The position numbers and the translations under genes were made by a program. 56,239 nt of DNA from contig NZ_JARIEA010000007.1 in assembly GCF_029267015.1 (NCBI RefSeq), forward strand, positions 1 through 56,239, in the 5' to 3' direction. The notes beneath the pieces were generated by a model. It had not been told where the DNA came from. It did not search any database and saw only the letters and a program-made list of their open reading frames with translations. Positions 37,573 through 47,289 of this stretch are shown here, piece after piece. Origin of the DNA: Sporosarcina ureae. GTDB taxonomy: Bacteria > Bacillota > Bacilli > Bacillales_A > Planococcaceae. Numbering within the stretch: the stretch's first letter is position 1; each line of letters starts with the position of its first letter.

Positions 37573-38752
37573 AAACACACTAGAAGAAAAATCAGTAGAC
37601 GACTTACTCGGCAATCCGTTCGATATGGACGCTAGCCTACTTCCAAAAGAGATGGAAAACTCGCTTGCGGATGACACAGCACCTGTCAAACTCATTGACC
37701 GTTTAACACCGGAAGAACAAGTCAAAGCAAGACAATTGGCTTCACAGATTCCTGTCGGTAATTACGAAGCCGTCATTTCCTATGGCGCCAATGCACAAAA
37801 TGAACTTTCCAACTTCTCTCACAAAATGCTTGACCATGTTCAAGGCAAAGATATCGGCCCTGTCGGTGATGTACTGAACGAATTAATGGCCAAGCTATCC
37901 GAAATCGATACAGATGATCTGTCGGATAAAAAGAAATCGGGACTAAGTCGTTTATTCAACAAGGCTACTCGCCCTATTAAAGAAATCATGACAAAATACG
38001 AAAAACTCGGCACACAAGTCGATAAAATAAGCGTTCAACTAGAGCACTCCAAACGTGGTTTAATGGAAGATGTCCGCATGCTGGATAATTTGTATGAACA
38101 AAACAAAACGTACTTCCAAGCACTGAACGTCTACATTGCAGCTGCAGAATTAAAAATTGACGAAATCAATAGCACGATTATTCCAGAATTGCATAAAAAA
38201 GCACAGGCATCAGATGATCAAATGATGGTTCAAGAAGTCAATGACATGGCGCAATTTGTAGATCGTCTTGAAAAACGCCTATACGACTTGCAACTATCAC
38301 GCCAAATCACGATTCAAAGCGCGCCACAGATTCGAATGATCCAACAAACGAACCAAACGTTAGCTGAGAAGATTCAGGCGTCCATCATGACAGCCATTCC
38401 TCTTTGGAAGAACCAGATTGCGATTGCTTTAACACTTAACCGTCAGCAAAAGGCTGTGGAGTCTCAGAAGCTTGTGACGAAGACAACGAATGATTTACTA
38501 CTTCGCAACTCTGAAATGTTGAAAGTGAATAGCATTGAAACAGCGAAAGAGAATGAAAAAGGCATTATTGAAATTGATACATTGAAAACCACTCAAGAGA
38601 ACTTGATCCAGACAATCGAAGAGACATTGCTGATCCAAGCAGACGGTCGCGCAAAACGAAAAGCTGCCGAGACCGAGATTGCCAGAATGGAACAAGACCT
38701 CAAGACACGTTTACTCGCTGTATACGAAGAGTCACAAAACCGTCCCTCTTAA
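37562..38752 (+). CDS. telA: TelA/YaaN family toxic-anion resistance protein
   Basis: A 396-residue soluble, strongly helical protein of the TelA family, historically linked to tellurite resistance. Recognisable stretches are KLGTQVDKISVQLEHSKRGL, MEDVRMLDNLYEQNKTYFQ, LNVYIAAAELKIDE and MTAIPLWKNQIAIALTLNRQ. I chose the ATG at 37562, behind AAAGGGGAAC. It is inside the xpaC end, so translation is probably coupled. Likely a partner of XpaC at the membrane; the biochemical function is not established. Confidence 0.92.
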   Translation: MTDKNTLEEKSVDDLLGNPFDMDASLLPKEMENSLADDTAPVKLIDRLTPEEQVKARQLASQIPVGNYEAVISYGANAQNELSNFSHKMLDHVQGKDIGPVGDVLNELMAKLSEIDTDDLSDKKKSGLSRLFNKATRPIKEIMTKYEKLGTQVDKISVQLEHSKRGLMEDVRMLDNLYEQNKTYFQALNVYIAAAELKIDEINSTIIPELHKKAQASDDQMMVQEVNDMAQFVDRLEKRLYDLQLSRQITIQSAPQIRMIQQTNQTLAEKIQASIMTAIPLWKNQIAIALTLNRQQKAVESQKLVTKTTNDLLLRNSEMLKVNSIETAKENEKGIIEIDTLKTTQENLIQTIEETLLIQADGRAKRKAAETEIARMEQDLKTRLLAVYEESQNRPS

Positions 38753-38768
38753 GAGAGACGGTTTTTTT
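38736..38768 (+). terminator. Terminator of xpaC-telA
   Basis: AAACCGTC..CTCTT (38737-38750) pairs with AAGAG..GACGGTTT, followed by a seven-T run. Confidence 0.92.
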
Positions 38769-38796
38769 GATGTAAGTAGTGACACTTGAAGTCAGG

Positions 38797-38960
38797 CTAT
38801 GAGCGGTTGTGGGCTCTCTATGATCGCTTGTCCAGTCTCTATGAGCGACTGGAGACTCCGATAGAGCGGATAAGAGGCGTCATAGAGCACTTAACTAGGT
38901 TCTAAGATCACTTGACCAAATCAATGAGCGGCACCGCGATTGCCTCCACTAACTCCTCAC
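38797..38960 (-). repeat. Seven-unit 21-bp-periodic element, copy 3
   Basis: On the minus strand the seven 9-mers begin at plus coordinates 38922, 38902, 38881, 38860, 38839, 38818 and 38797, spaced 20, 21, 21, 21, 21 and 21. In order: CGCTCATTG, TGATCTTAG, TGCTCTATG, CGCTCTATC, CGCTCATAG, CGATCATAG, CGCTCATAG. Beyond unit 1 it shares GCAATCGC and GTGAGGAGTTAGTG with copy 1, so homology extends about 30 bases outside the array. Confidence 0.9.
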
Positions 38961-38977
38961 AAATCGAACTTCAAAAC

Positions 38978-39010
38978 ACAAAAAGAGACAGTTCAATTAA
39001 GAACTGTCTC
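38978..39010 (-). terminator. Terminator of the DUF6501-like gene
   Basis: A perfect 10-bp stem, GAGACAGTTC (38985-38994) and GAACTGTCTC (39001-39010), with a T-run on the minus strand. Confidence 0.9.
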
Positions 39011-39025
39011 CCTATCTCTATTTAT

Positions 39026-39223
39026 TCACTCAAAATACGTCTTATAATACCCGCCGACCTTGCCGGAATTGTCTACTACGAAAATAAACTCCTCGGTCTC
39101 GTTTTTCACGTCATACGACTTCCCCACCGTCAGCATATTACTAACGAAAAACTTCGCTGCATCCGTGTGCGTACACGTCACCGTTTTCAAAGTAGGCTCA
39201 TCCAACCATTGTAAATATGACAT
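39026..39223 (-). CDS. Small conserved protein, DUF6501-like
   Basis: A 65-residue protein, MSYLQWLDEPTLKTVTCTHT at the N-terminus and EEFIFVVDNSGKVGGYYKTY at the C-terminus. From memory this matches a short Bacillales family of unknown function (DUF6501). Beta-rich and soluble, no signal. Good Shine-Dalgarno GAGGAGAGG. It has its own terminator and lies downstream of odhAB in the same direction. Confidence 0.8.
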   Translation of the reverse strand: MSYLQWLDEPTLKTVTCTHTDAAKFFVSNMLTVGKSYDVKNETEEFIFVVDNSGKVGGYYKTYFE

Positions 39224-39242
39224 AAAACCTCTCCTCTCATAA

Positions 39243-39271
39243 ATAAAAACGACCCGCTGATTAGCGGGTCG
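39243..39271 (-). terminator. Terminator of odhAB
   Basis: CGACCCGCT (39250-39258) pairs with AGCGGGTCG (39263-39271) around a 4-base loop, with a T-rich tract on the minus strand. Confidence 0.92.
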
Positions 39272-39286
39272 CTTGGAATGTGTTAA

Positions 39287-40510
39287 TTAAGAACCTAGTA
39301 GAAGGTCTTCAGGGTTTTCAAGCAACTCTTTAACCATCTTCAAGAATCCAACTGAATCTTTACCATCAATTACACGGTGATCGTAAGAAAGTGCAACATA
39401 CATCATTGGGCGAATTTCGATATTGTCACCAACAGCTACTGGACGCTTCTGAATAGTATGCATACCCAAGATTCCTACTTGTGTACCGTTTAGGATTGGA
39501 GTAGACAATAGTGAACCGAATACTCCACCGTTTGTAATTGTGAATGAACCGCCTGTCATATCAGCCATTGTCAACTTGTTGTCGCGTGCTTTTTTCGCAA
39601 GTTCGCCGATAGATGCTTCGATTTCAGCGAAGCTCTTACGGTCTGCATCTACTACGTTTGGTACAACTAGTCCGCCGTCAGTAGATACTGCGATACCGAT
39701 ATCGAAGTAATTCTTCAATAAGATTTCATCGCCATCGATTTCTGCGTTAACATATGGGTACTTCTTCAATGCAGCAACGACTGCTTTCGTGAAGAATGAC
39801 ATGAAGCCTAGACGTACATCGTTTTGCTCGAAGAACTGGTCTTTTTTGCGTGAACGAAGTTCCATCATTTTCGACATATCAATTTCGTTGAATGTAGTCA
39901 ACATGGCTGTTGATTGTCTTACCTCAAGCAAACGCTTAGCAATTGTTTGACGACGACGAGTCATTTTCTGACGCGTAATACGGCCATCATCTTTCGCTTC
40001 TACTTTAGCAGCTGGAGCCGCCGCAGCAGGTGCTGGAGCGTTGTTGTGAGCAGATACGTCTTGTGCGCGTACGCGACCCATTGGATCAACAGGTGATACG
40101 TCAGCAAGATTGATACCTTTTTCACGTGCAAGCTTGCGTGCTGCTGGACTTGCAATTGTGCGGTCTGAAGAAGAAGTCTCTTCTGCTACAGCTGCTGCTG
40201 GAGCCGGAGTTTCTTCTTTTTGTGCTGGTGCTGCTGCTTCAGTTGCTTGTGGAGCTTGTTGTGCCGGTGCACCTGAACCTTCGCCTACAATCGCGATTAC
40301 TTGGCCAACTTCAACTGTGTCGCCTTCTGCAGCCAATAGTTCAGACAATACACCCGCTTCTTCTGAAATGACTTCGACGTTCACTTTATCTGTTTCCAAT
40401 TCAACGATGAATTCACCTTTATCCACGTTTTCACCAGGTTGTTTCAACCATTTTGCAATTGTACCTTCTGTAATGGATTCTGCTAGTTCAGGTACTCTGA
40501 TCTCTGCCAC
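39287..40510 (-). CDS. odhB: 2-oxoglutarate dehydrogenase E2, dihydrolipoamide succinyltransferase
   Basis: A 407-residue E2 subunit of the 2-oxoglutarate dehydrogenase complex of the TCA cycle. In order: lipoyl domain with the lipoylated Lys in [18 protein letters not shown], a flexible Ala/Pro-rich linker, the E1/E3-binding domain ([18 protein letters not shown]), a second linker, and the catalytic acyltransferase domain ending in [16 protein letters not shown] with the HxxxDG active site. The start is GTG behind GAGGAGG. It follows odhA by 99 bases. Confidence 0.97.
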   Translation of the reverse strand: MAEIRVPELAESITEGTIAKWLKQPGENVDKGEFIVELETDKVNVEVISEEAGVLSELLAAEGDTVEVGQVIAIVGEGSGAPAQQAPQATEAAAPAQKEETPAPAAAVAEETSSSDRTIASPAARKLAREKGINLADVSPVDPMGRVRAQDVSAHNNAPAPAAAAPAAKVEAKDDGRITRQKMTRRRQTIAKRLLEVRQSTAMLTTFNEIDMSKMMELRSRKKDQFFEQNDVRLGFMSFFTKAVVAALKKYPYVNAEIDGDEILLKNYFDIGIAVSTDGGLVVPNVVDADRKSFAEIEASIGELAKKARDNKLTMADMTGGSFTITNGGVFGSLLSTPILNGTQVGILGMHTIQKRPVAVGDNIEIRPMMYVALSYDHRVIDGKDSVGFLKMVKELLENPEDLLLGS

Positions 40511-40609
40511 AATAAATTCCTCCTCGTAGGTATACCGTTTTAAACGGATAAGCTACTTTGTATAAGTAGTTTTTTTACTTTTTTCTGTAAAGATTCTTTA
40601 TTTGTTATA

Positions 40610-43420
40610 TCACTTTTTCAAAGCTTCTTCAATGATTCGGTTTTGTTCTTTTTTATGAGAAGCACCGTCGCCTTCAGAAGGACTTGAGCGTTTGATACGA
40701 CCTACATAAGAAATGTCTTTGCCGTCAGCTAGTTTTTCTAGGAACGGATAAGCGAATGACCATGTACCCATGTTCTTCGGCTCTTCCTGAACCCATACTA
40801 AATCTTTTGCTTTCGGGAAACGAGCAACGATTTCTTTGATTTTGTCGGATGGGAATGGATATAGCTGCTCCACACGGATTACGTGCAAGTAGTCAAATCC
40901 TTCGCCGTCTTTGATCTTCTCAGCCAAGTCAATTGCCATCTTACCGCTTGCGAACAAGATCTTTTTCACTTTTTCAGGTTTAGTTCCTGTACCAGGTTGC
41001 TCAAGAACTGTCTTGAAGTGACCTTCTGTTAAGTCTTCAACGTCTGCTCCAACTAATGGGTGACGAAGTAAAGACTTAGGTGTAGCAATTACTAACGGAC
41101 GCTCTGCTTCGCTGCCGAGAATTTTCGACTGGCGACGCAATACGTGGAAGTAGTTTGCTGCACTGGAGATATTCGCGACTGTCCAGTTGTTTTCTCCACA
41201 AAGCTGTAGGAAACGCTCAATACGAGAACTGGAGTGTTCTGGTCCTTGTCCTTCAAATGCATGTGGCAACAATAGCACTAGGCCGGATTGCTGTCCCCAC
41301 TTCGCATAACTTGAAGAAACGAACTGGTCGAACATCACTTGTGCCATGTTCGAGAAGTCACCGTATTGTGCTTCCCAAATAGACATTGTTTTGTCTTCTT
41401 CTAAGTTATAACCGAATTCATATCCGACGATTCCTGCTTCTGTTAATGGACTGTTATAAGCCACGAATGAAGCATTAGATCCGCTAATATGATGCAACGG
41501 AACAAGTTCTTCACCTGTTTTTTCATCATGTAGGACTAAATGACGTTGTGCAAACGTACCGCGCTGGATATCTTGTCCAGAAATACGGATTGGTTTACCG
41601 TCTTGAATGATGGAACCGAATGCCAATTGCTCAGCATGCGCCCAGTCAATTTTGCCTTTACCATTGAATGGTTCTTGGCGTCGTTTTAAGATTTTATCCA
41701 ATTTGCTGAAGACAGCGAAATCAGTCGGATACGTTAATAGCTCTTCGTTCATTTTACGAAGGCGATCTTCCGAAACCCCTGTTTCTAGATCACGTGGAAG
41801 TCCAGCTTGTACCACTTCCGGTGTTGCATTGGAAATTTGTGGTGCATCTGCAGATTGTTCTTTAACATGATCGTAAGCTTCTTGCATAATTGCGTTGACC
41901 GACTTGTCCATTGCTTTTACTTCTTCGTCTGTCATGAGCTTTTGCTCGACCAAGCGTTGTCCGTAAATTTGACGAACTGTCGGGTGTTTATGGATTTCGT
42001 TGTACATCACTGGATTCGTCACTAGTGGCTCGTCCATTTCGTTGTGTCCGTAACGACGGTAACCGATTAAATCGATCAATACGTCTTTACCGAACTGCTG
42101 GCGATATTCGAATGCCAGTTTTGCAACAGCTAAAACTTCTTCTGGGTGATCTGCATTCACGTGGAATACAGGCACTTCAAAGCCTTTTGCTGGATCAGAT
42201 GCATAGTGTGTAGAACGGGAATCATAGTATTCTGTCGTGAAGCCAATAGTGTTGTTGGCGATGACGTGAACCGATCCACCTGTTCTGAAACCACGAACGC
42301 GTGAGTAGTTGAATGATTCCGGTACGATTCCCTGTCCTGGGAATGCCGCATCACCATGTACTAGGATCGCGTATGCTTTGTTAGTATCTTGCTTTGGAAT
42401 ACCTGGGCTATCCGTGTTTTCCTGTGCAGCACGAGTCTGTCCAGTAATCACCGGGTTCACTACTTCAAGGTGAGACGGGTTATACGCTAAGAAGCGGTTC
42501 ATTCCCGATTTGCCTTTATGAAGAGCTCCCATATGGTATTTCACATCGCCGAACCAGCCGCGTGTTACTTCTAAAGAACCGTCTTTTGGCAAGAACGGTG
42601 AAGCAGGTACGCCTGCGAATTCTGCGAACATCATTTCATATGGTTTATTTAAGTTATGTGTCAACACGTTCAGACGTCCACGGTGAGCCATGCCGATTAG
42701 CACTTTTTCCATTTTCGCTTCTTCAGAACGACGCATTAATTCGTCGATTAAGACAACTAATGTGTCCACACCTTCGATAGAGAAACGTTTAGCTCCAACG
42801 AATGTACGGTGAATGAACTTTTCAAATCCTTCAATTTCCGTCAAACGCTCAAGAAGTTGTTTTTTCTCATCTTCTTGCAAGCTTGACTGTACGTCGCCGT
42901 TTTCAATTTTTGATTGAATCCACGTACGCTCTGTTTCATCGATCAAGTGTGCGAATTCGTATGCGATGGAGCCTGTGTAAAGAGACTTCAAGTAATTCAT
43001 TGCATCCAATCCGTTTTCCACTGTCGCTGGAACATTTTTCAAGAACAAAGTTGCTGGCAATCCGACCAGATCGCTTTCTGTCAATCCATGATAAGACAGT
43101 TCAAGACGGGATGTATCTTTAGGTCGATCGTTTAATGGATAAATATCAGCTGCAAGATGTCCATAAGAACGAATAGCTTCAAGTAAAGAATAAACGGCAA
43201 GAACTTTACGCAAATCCGTTTGGGAACCTTGCGCTATAACTGCCTCTTGACCTGAATCATCCATCTGAGGCGCACCAAAATTCCTGAATAGCTCTGCTAA
43301 ATCAGGATCTACTGCATCTTGATCTGTTTTAAACAGATCGTACATTTCCATTACATACCCAAGGTTTGGACCCGAAAAATTAGCATACGGGGAACGATGG
43401 GAATCCACATTGTTCGACAT
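40610..43420 (-). CDS. odhA: 2-oxoglutarate dehydrogenase E1
   Basis: A 936-residue thiamine-diphosphate-dependent decarboxylase of the 2-oxoglutarate dehydrogenase complex. Visible parts: AHRGRLNVLTHNLNKPYEMM, MGALHKGKSGMNRFLAYNPS with HLEVVNPV, HGDAAFPGQGIVPESFN (ThDP-binding region), IGYRRYGHNEMDEP, and the C-terminal LLLPHAFEGQGPEHSSSRIE. I chose the ATG at 43420, 9 bases after GGAGG, over an ATG six codons earlier without a ribosome site. Cotranscribed with odhB. Confidence 0.97.
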   Translation of the reverse strand: MSNNVDSHRSPYANFSGPNLGYVMEMYDLFKTDQDAVDPDLAELFRNFGAPQMDDSGQEAVIAQGSQTDLRKVLAVYSLLEAIRSYGHLAADIYPLNDRPKDTSRLELSYHGLTESDLVGLPATLFLKNVPATVENGLDAMNYLKSLYTGSIAYEFAHLIDETERTWIQSKIENGDVQSSLQEDEKKQLLERLTEIEGFEKFIHRTFVGAKRFSIEGVDTLVVLIDELMRRSEEAKMEKVLIGMAHRGRLNVLTHNLNKPYEMMFAEFAGVPASPFLPKDGSLEVTRGWFGDVKYHMGALHKGKSGMNRFLAYNPSHLEVVNPVITGQTRAAQENTDSPGIPKQDTNKAYAILVHGDAAFPGQGIVPESFNYSRVRGFRTGGSVHVIANNTIGFTTEYYDSRSTHYASDPAKGFEVPVFHVNADHPEEVLAVAKLAFEYRQQFGKDVLIDLIGYRRYGHNEMDEPLVTNPVMYNEIHKHPTVRQIYGQRLVEQKLMTDEEVKAMDKSVNAIMQEAYDHVKEQSADAPQISNATPEVVQAGLPRDLETGVSEDRLRKMNEELLTYPTDFAVFSKLDKILKRRQEPFNGKGKIDWAHAEQLAFGSIIQDGKPIRISGQDIQRGTFAQRHLVLHDEKTGEELVPLHHISGSNASFVAYNSPLTEAGIVGYEFGYNLEEDKTMSIWEAQYGDFSNMAQVMFDQFVSSSYAKWGQQSGLVLLLPHAFEGQGPEHSSSRIERFLQLCGENNWTVANISSAANYFHVLRRQSKILGSEAERPLVIATPKSLLRHPLVGADVEDLTEGHFKTVLEQPGTGTKPEKVKKILFASGKMAIDLAEKIKDGEGFDYLHVIRVEQLYPFPSDKIKEIVARFPKAKDLVWVQEEPKNMGTWSFAYPFLEKLADGKDISYVGRIKRSSPSEGDGASHKKEQNRIIEEALKK

Positions 43421-43481
43421 GTAATATAACCTCCACATTTGCCTACCGGCGTGTTGTGTTTATTTTCACTACTTCTATACA

Positions 43482-43490
43482 ATAATAGCA
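43482..43490 (-). promoter_or_regulatory. Extended -10 promoter of odhAB
   Basis: The minus strand reads TGCTATTAT (TG-N-TATTAT), about 60 bases upstream of the odhA start. A weak TTTCAG lies 17 bp further up. No catabolite-repression (cre) box was clear to me. Confidence 0.45.
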
Positions 43491-43606
43491 CGCAAACCTT
43501 AGAACTGAAAGGGATTAATCCTAATATGCATAGTTTTCTGCAAAGTACTAGCAAATATATTAAATAATACTGAAAACTACGCCTCTTAGGTACTTCGCGT
43601 ACATTT

Positions 43607-44680
43607 TCATTTTTGGAACGACAAAATCAATTCTGCCATCTTTTCAGGCGTCTTCGGTTCTGTCGTCTTTTCAATATTCGACAACAATCGCGTTTTCTCC
43701 TTTACGAGTTCGTCGAATTGTTCTGTAACAGGCTGAACTTCGAATTGTTCTTCTTCAATTTGTAATGCCAATCCTTTAGAAGCAAAATAATTGGCATTCA
43801 ATATTTGATCGCCACGGCTCTTTGAAGCGGCTAACGGAACGAGTAGCATTGGCTTATGGATTGCAAGAAGTTCGAATATCGCATTCGAGCCAGCACGTGA
43901 AATCGCATAATCGGAAGCTGCCAGTAGATCCGGCAATTCATCGGTAACATATTCATACTGCACGTATCCCGCCACCGCCAGACTGTCATCCACATTCCCC
44001 TTGCCACATAAATGAATGATCTGATATTTTTCAAGCAAAGCAGGCAATTCATTGCGCACCGCCACATTCAATACAGCAGAGCCTTGACTCCCTCCCATTA
44101 TAATGAACACGGGCTTTTCCGAATTCAGACCCGTTCTACGCAACCCTTCTTCTCGGTTACCCGTAAACAGCTCTGGACGGATAATCGGGCCCGTGCACGC
44201 AGATTTCGCTGTCGGCACATATTGCAACGTCTGTTCAAAGACCGTAAAAATTTGAGAGGCGAATGGCAAGGCCAATTTATTCGCAAGTCCTGGCGTCACG
44301 TCTGATTCATGGACAACGACAGGTACATTCGCAAGTTTAGCTGCCATGACAACGGGCACTGAAACGAAGCCTCCTTTAGAGAAGATGATCTCCGGCTTCA
44401 ATTTACGGAGAATAGCGAGTGCCTGTAGCGTACCCGCTCCGACACGAAATGGATCCGTAAAATTCTTCATTGAGAAATACCGGCGTAGCTTACCACTTTG
44501 TATTGCGTGATAGACTACTTCCGGATGACCTTCTCCAATCAACTCTTTTTCAATACCTTCATGAGAACCAATATAATGCACACTATATCCTTTATCTAAA
44601 AATATGGGAATTAACGCTTGGTTGACGGACACATGCCCTGCTGTCCCGCCACCTGTTAATACGACTACCGGTTGCTTCAT
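43607..44680 (-). CDS. murG: UDP-GlcNAc:undecaprenyl-PP-MurNAc-peptide GlcNAc transferase
   Basis: A 357-residue GT28 glycosyltransferase making lipid II from lipid I at the inner membrane face. Motifs: LTGGGTAGHVSVNQALIPIF (first glycine loop), SGKLRRYFSMKN, FSKGGFVSVPVVMAAKLANV with PVVVHESDVTPGLANKLAL, MGGSQGSAVLN, and SRAGSNAIFELLAIHKPMLL. It resembles the S. aureus MurG more than the dcw-cluster type of B. subtilis. No other cell-wall gene is adjacent, so it stands outside a dcw cluster. Divergent from the MATE gene; Shine-Dalgarno GGAAGGATGG. Confidence 0.92.
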   Translation of the reverse strand: MKQPVVVLTGGGTAGHVSVNQALIPIFLDKGYSVHYIGSHEGIEKELIGEGHPEVVYHAIQSGKLRRYFSMKNFTDPFRVGAGTLQALAILRKLKPEIIFSKGGFVSVPVVMAAKLANVPVVVHESDVTPGLANKLALPFASQIFTVFEQTLQYVPTAKSACTGPIIRPELFTGNREEGLRRTGLNSEKPVFIIMGGSQGSAVLNVAVRNELPALLEKYQIIHLCGKGNVDDSLAVAGYVQYEYVTDELPDLLAASDYAISRAGSNAIFELLAIHKPMLLVPLAASKSRGDQILNANYFASKGLALQIEEEQFEVQPVTEQFDELVKEKTRLLSNIEKTTEPKTPEKMAELILSFQK

Positions 44681-44762
44681 TCATTCCATCCTTCCGCGTT
44701 ACTTACTATATTTTCATGCTACAATAGTCAAAGTAAAAACTTTAGTAGAGGAAATCAAAACT

Positions 44763-46121
44763 ATGACTACTGTAACAAACCCTTTGCAACAAAAAACATC
44801 CATTTTCATTAAGATCATGATTCCCATTGTCATTACGCAAGTGGCGCTGTACTTGATGTCGTTCTTCGATATTCTCATGACAGGGCGCTACGACACGTTC
44901 CACTTAGCAGGCGTGACCATTGGCAGTTCCTTCTGGATACCGGTCTATACCGGCCTTTCCGGAATTCTTATGGGTCTAACTCCTATTATCGCACAGCAAA
45001 TCGGTGCGAAGAACAAAAAGGATGTCCGCCCTACTGTCCAGCAAGCATTATACGTATCTCTCGCTCTTTCAGCAATCATTTTCGTCTTGATCCACTGGGT
45101 CGTGTTACCCGCTATCACCAGAATGCCACTGGATGCACCGGTTATAGAAGTGGCGTCCGCCTACCTAACGGGTATGAGCATCGGATTGGTTCCGTTGATG
45201 GCCTACACTGTACTGCGTTCATTCTTTGACGCGTTAGGGGCAACACGCGTGTCGATGTTCATCATCCTGTTATCAGCACCGATCAATATCATGTTGAATT
45301 ATCTCTTGATATTCGGTAACTTCGGTTTCCCTGAGCTTGGGGGTGCGGGTGCTGGGTATGCATCCGGATTTACGTACTGGCTCGTATTTTTCATTGCGGT
45401 ATTGATTGCCTGGACGTCCCGCCACTTTAAAGAGTTTACGCTGTTTACTGGTTGGCAACGGATTTCATTCCCACGGTGGAAAGAGATTTTACTGATTGGT
45501 GTGCCAATAGGACTTTCCATCTTCGTCGAGACAAGTATCTTTTCTGTCGTGACGTTGTTGATGAGTAGCTATACTGCACAAGTCATATCAGCTCACCAAA
45601 TTGCGCTTAATTTTACGTCTCTTCTATACATGGTACCGTTAAGCGTCTCGATGGGTACGACGATACTAGTCGGTCAGTCAATTGGTGCGAATAAAACGAA
45701 AGACGCGCGCGAGTATACATATCTCGGCATAGCGTTCGCCGTGATTTTCAGTTTCCTATCCATATTCATATTACTAATGTTTCGTGAGTCTATTGCTTCT
45801 ATGTATACGATGGACGCAGAGATTATTACACTCGCCGTGCATTTCTTTATTTATGCAGCGTTGTTCCAGTTATCGGATGCTGTGCAGGCTCCGATTCAAG
45901 GTGCGCTACGCGGATATAAAGATGTGACGATGACGTTCTTGGTTGGTGTCGTGTCGTTCTGGCTGATTGGATTGCCTACTGGGTTCGTGCTAGCACGCTT
46001 TACGGAACTTGGCGCATTCGGCTATTGGGTCGGTCTGATTGCCGGCTTAACGGTCGGTGCGGTCATTCTGTCGTTCCGTTTGCGGTTTATACAGAATAAG
46101 TATCGTGAAGTGAAGTCATGA
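44763..46121 (+). CDS. MATE-family multidrug efflux transporter
   Basis: A 452-residue permease with 12 hydrophobic helices in two related halves. Typical stretches: IMIPIVITQVALYLMSFFDI with LMTGRYD, GLTPIIAQQIGAKNKKDVRP, and in the second half PLSVSMGTTILVGQSIGANK. It exports cationic drugs or metabolites using Na+ or H+; the substrate is unknown. I chose the ATG at 44763 (AGAGGA upstream). Earlier in-frame codons lie inside the divergent murG gene. Confidence 0.92.
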   Translation: MTTVTNPLQQKTSIFIKIMIPIVITQVALYLMSFFDILMTGRYDTFHLAGVTIGSSFWIPVYTGLSGILMGLTPIIAQQIGAKNKKDVRPTVQQALYVSLALSAIIFVLIHWVVLPAITRMPLDAPVIEVASAYLTGMSIGLVPLMAYTVLRSFFDALGATRVSMFIILLSAPINIMLNYLLIFGNFGFPELGGAGAGYASGFTYWLVFFIAVLIAWTSRHFKEFTLFTGWQRISFPRWKEILLIGVPIGLSIFVETSIFSVVTLLMSSYTAQVISAHQIALNFTSLLYMVPLSVSMGTTILVGQSIGANKTKDAREYTYLGIAFAVIFSFLSIFILLMFRESIASMYTMDAEIITLAVHFFIYAALFQLSDAVQAPIQGALRGYKDVTMTFLVGVVSFWLIGLPTGFVLARFTELGAFGYWVGLIAGLTVGAVILSFRLRFIQNKYREVKS

Positions 46122-46131
46122 TAAGTTTATG

Positions 46132-46167
46132 GGTCAATGGGGTTTTTATTCCATTGGCCTTTTTTTA
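46132..46167 (+). terminator. Terminator of the MATE gene
   Basis: GGTCAATGG (46132-46140) pairs with CCATTGGCC (46151-46159), followed by a T-run. Its arm is nearly the same as that of the converging CAP-gene terminator at 46411-46447. Confidence 0.9.
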
Positions 46168-46224
46168 TTGTGAAGGCGTAGTGATTTTTGGTTACGTGGG
46201 TAAATGCTTAGGGAAGTACGTGTA

Positions 46225-46358
46225 CGCTCAATAATTCGTGTAAGTGATCATAGAACCTAGTTAACCGCCCTATCAAACCCGCTGAACGCTCTATACGCGT
46301 CCGTGACCGCTCATAGAAACAATCTAAGCGATCATAGCGGACGTGTAACCGCTCATAG
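46225..46358 (+). repeat. Seven-unit 21-bp-periodic element, copy 4
   Basis: 9-mers start at 46225, 46245, 46266, 46287, 46308, 46329 and 46350, spaced 20, 21, 21, 21, 21 and 21. In order: CGCTCAATA, TGATCATAG, CGCCCTATC, CGCTCTATA, CGCTCATAG, CGATCATAG, CGCTCATAG. The order of variants and the 20-bp first step agree with copies 1 to 3. It lies between two converging terminators. Confidence 0.9.
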
Positions 46359-46410
46359 CCTGCTCCCCCCGCGCGTATCTACTTGCTATCACTCCCCAAC
46401 TCTCTCCAAT

Positions 46411-46447
46411 AAAAAAAGGTCAATGGACATAAATCCATTGACCTTTG
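46411..46447 (-). terminator. Terminator of the CAP-domain gene
   Basis: A 13-bp stem, starting AAAGGTCAATGGA and closed by its exact complement ending at 46446, with a seven-T run on the minus strand. Confidence 0.95.
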
Positions 46448-46453
46448 ATATTC

Positions 46454-47110
46454 TTACTTCTGTATAAACTGCTGTGTCCAGTACTGTCCATTCGCATCAT
46501 ATCCGATACCGATATGCGTAAACCCTGGTGTCAAGATATTCTGTCTGTGTCCAGCTGAGTTCATCCAAGCCTTCACGACTTCCTGTGCACTGCGCTGACC
46601 CATTGCGATATTCTCTGCTGCCGAACGGTAGGTAACGCCATTCTGCTTCATTTGGTCAAACGGTGAACCGTATGTAGGGCTCGTATGAGAGAAATAATTG
46701 TTCGCTGCCATATCCGCTGATTTTTGCTTCGCAGACTTTTGCAAGGCTGCATCGATCTGCAACGGCTTGAGTCCTGCTTTTGTACGTTCCGCATTCGTTA
46801 AATCGAGTACGGCTTGCTCTGTAGCGGACACGTTCGCTGTCTGTTGCTGCGCTGGCTTGTTCGTTTGTGGTTTCTCCACTGGTTGGTTTGGTTGAGTTGG
46901 TTGTTGTACTGTTGGTTTCTCTACCGGTCTACTAGGCTGCTGTGGCTTTTGGTAGTGGTAGTTTCCATAGTAATACGAATATACTTGGTGATTTGATGCA
47001 TTCCACGTATACGTCTGTGTCTGCACCTGTTTCGTCGTACTTGCCTCTGCTGCATGAGTAGGCAATAAAATAGCTGAGCTTAATAAGATGAGTGATAAAG
47101 GTTTTTTCAT
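46454..47110 (-). CDS. Secreted CAP/SCP-domain protein (YkwD-like)
   Basis: A 218-residue secreted protein: signal peptide LSLILLSSAILLPTHAAEA, a Tyr/Gln/Pro-rich linker with repeated QPxxPVEKP-like runs, and a C-terminal CAP domain. The CAP domain has LDLTNAERTKAGLKPLQ, NYFSHTSPTYGSPF, ENIAMGQRSAQEVVKAWMNS and GHRQNILTPGFTHIGIGYD, with its paired His residues. Function of bacterial CAP proteins is poorly known; a cell-wall or spore-related role is likely. I chose the ATG at 47110 behind GGAGGGG. Confidence 0.92.
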   Translation of the reverse strand: MKKPLSLILLSSAILLPTHAAEASTTKQVQTQTYTWNASNHQVYSYYYGNYHYQKPQQPSRPVEKPTVQQPTQPNQPVEKPQTNKPAQQQTANVSATEQAVLDLTNAERTKAGLKPLQIDAALQKSAKQKSADMAANNYFSHTSPTYGSPFDQMKQNGVTYRSAAENIAMGQRSAQEVVKAWMNSAGHRQNILTPGFTHIGIGYDANGQYWTQQFIQK

Positions 47111-47289
47111 CTTGTTCCCCTCCTTCTTTACGCAACCTAGCATAACGTCAAAGAAAAGAAGGAAACTTGGCCAATCTTGCCAATTTAGCCAATGAACTCT
47201 GCGAAGCTATGAAATGAGAGTCTGAGAGATGAAATTTTGGTAACTCTGTCCAGCGGAGAGGACTATTAACAATAAAAAGCTATTGACAA

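Noticed and set aside
44604-44762. Upstream extension of the MATE protein
   Set aside because: It would overlap the start of divergent murG. The ATG at 44763 has a ribosome site and begins the family-like sequence.
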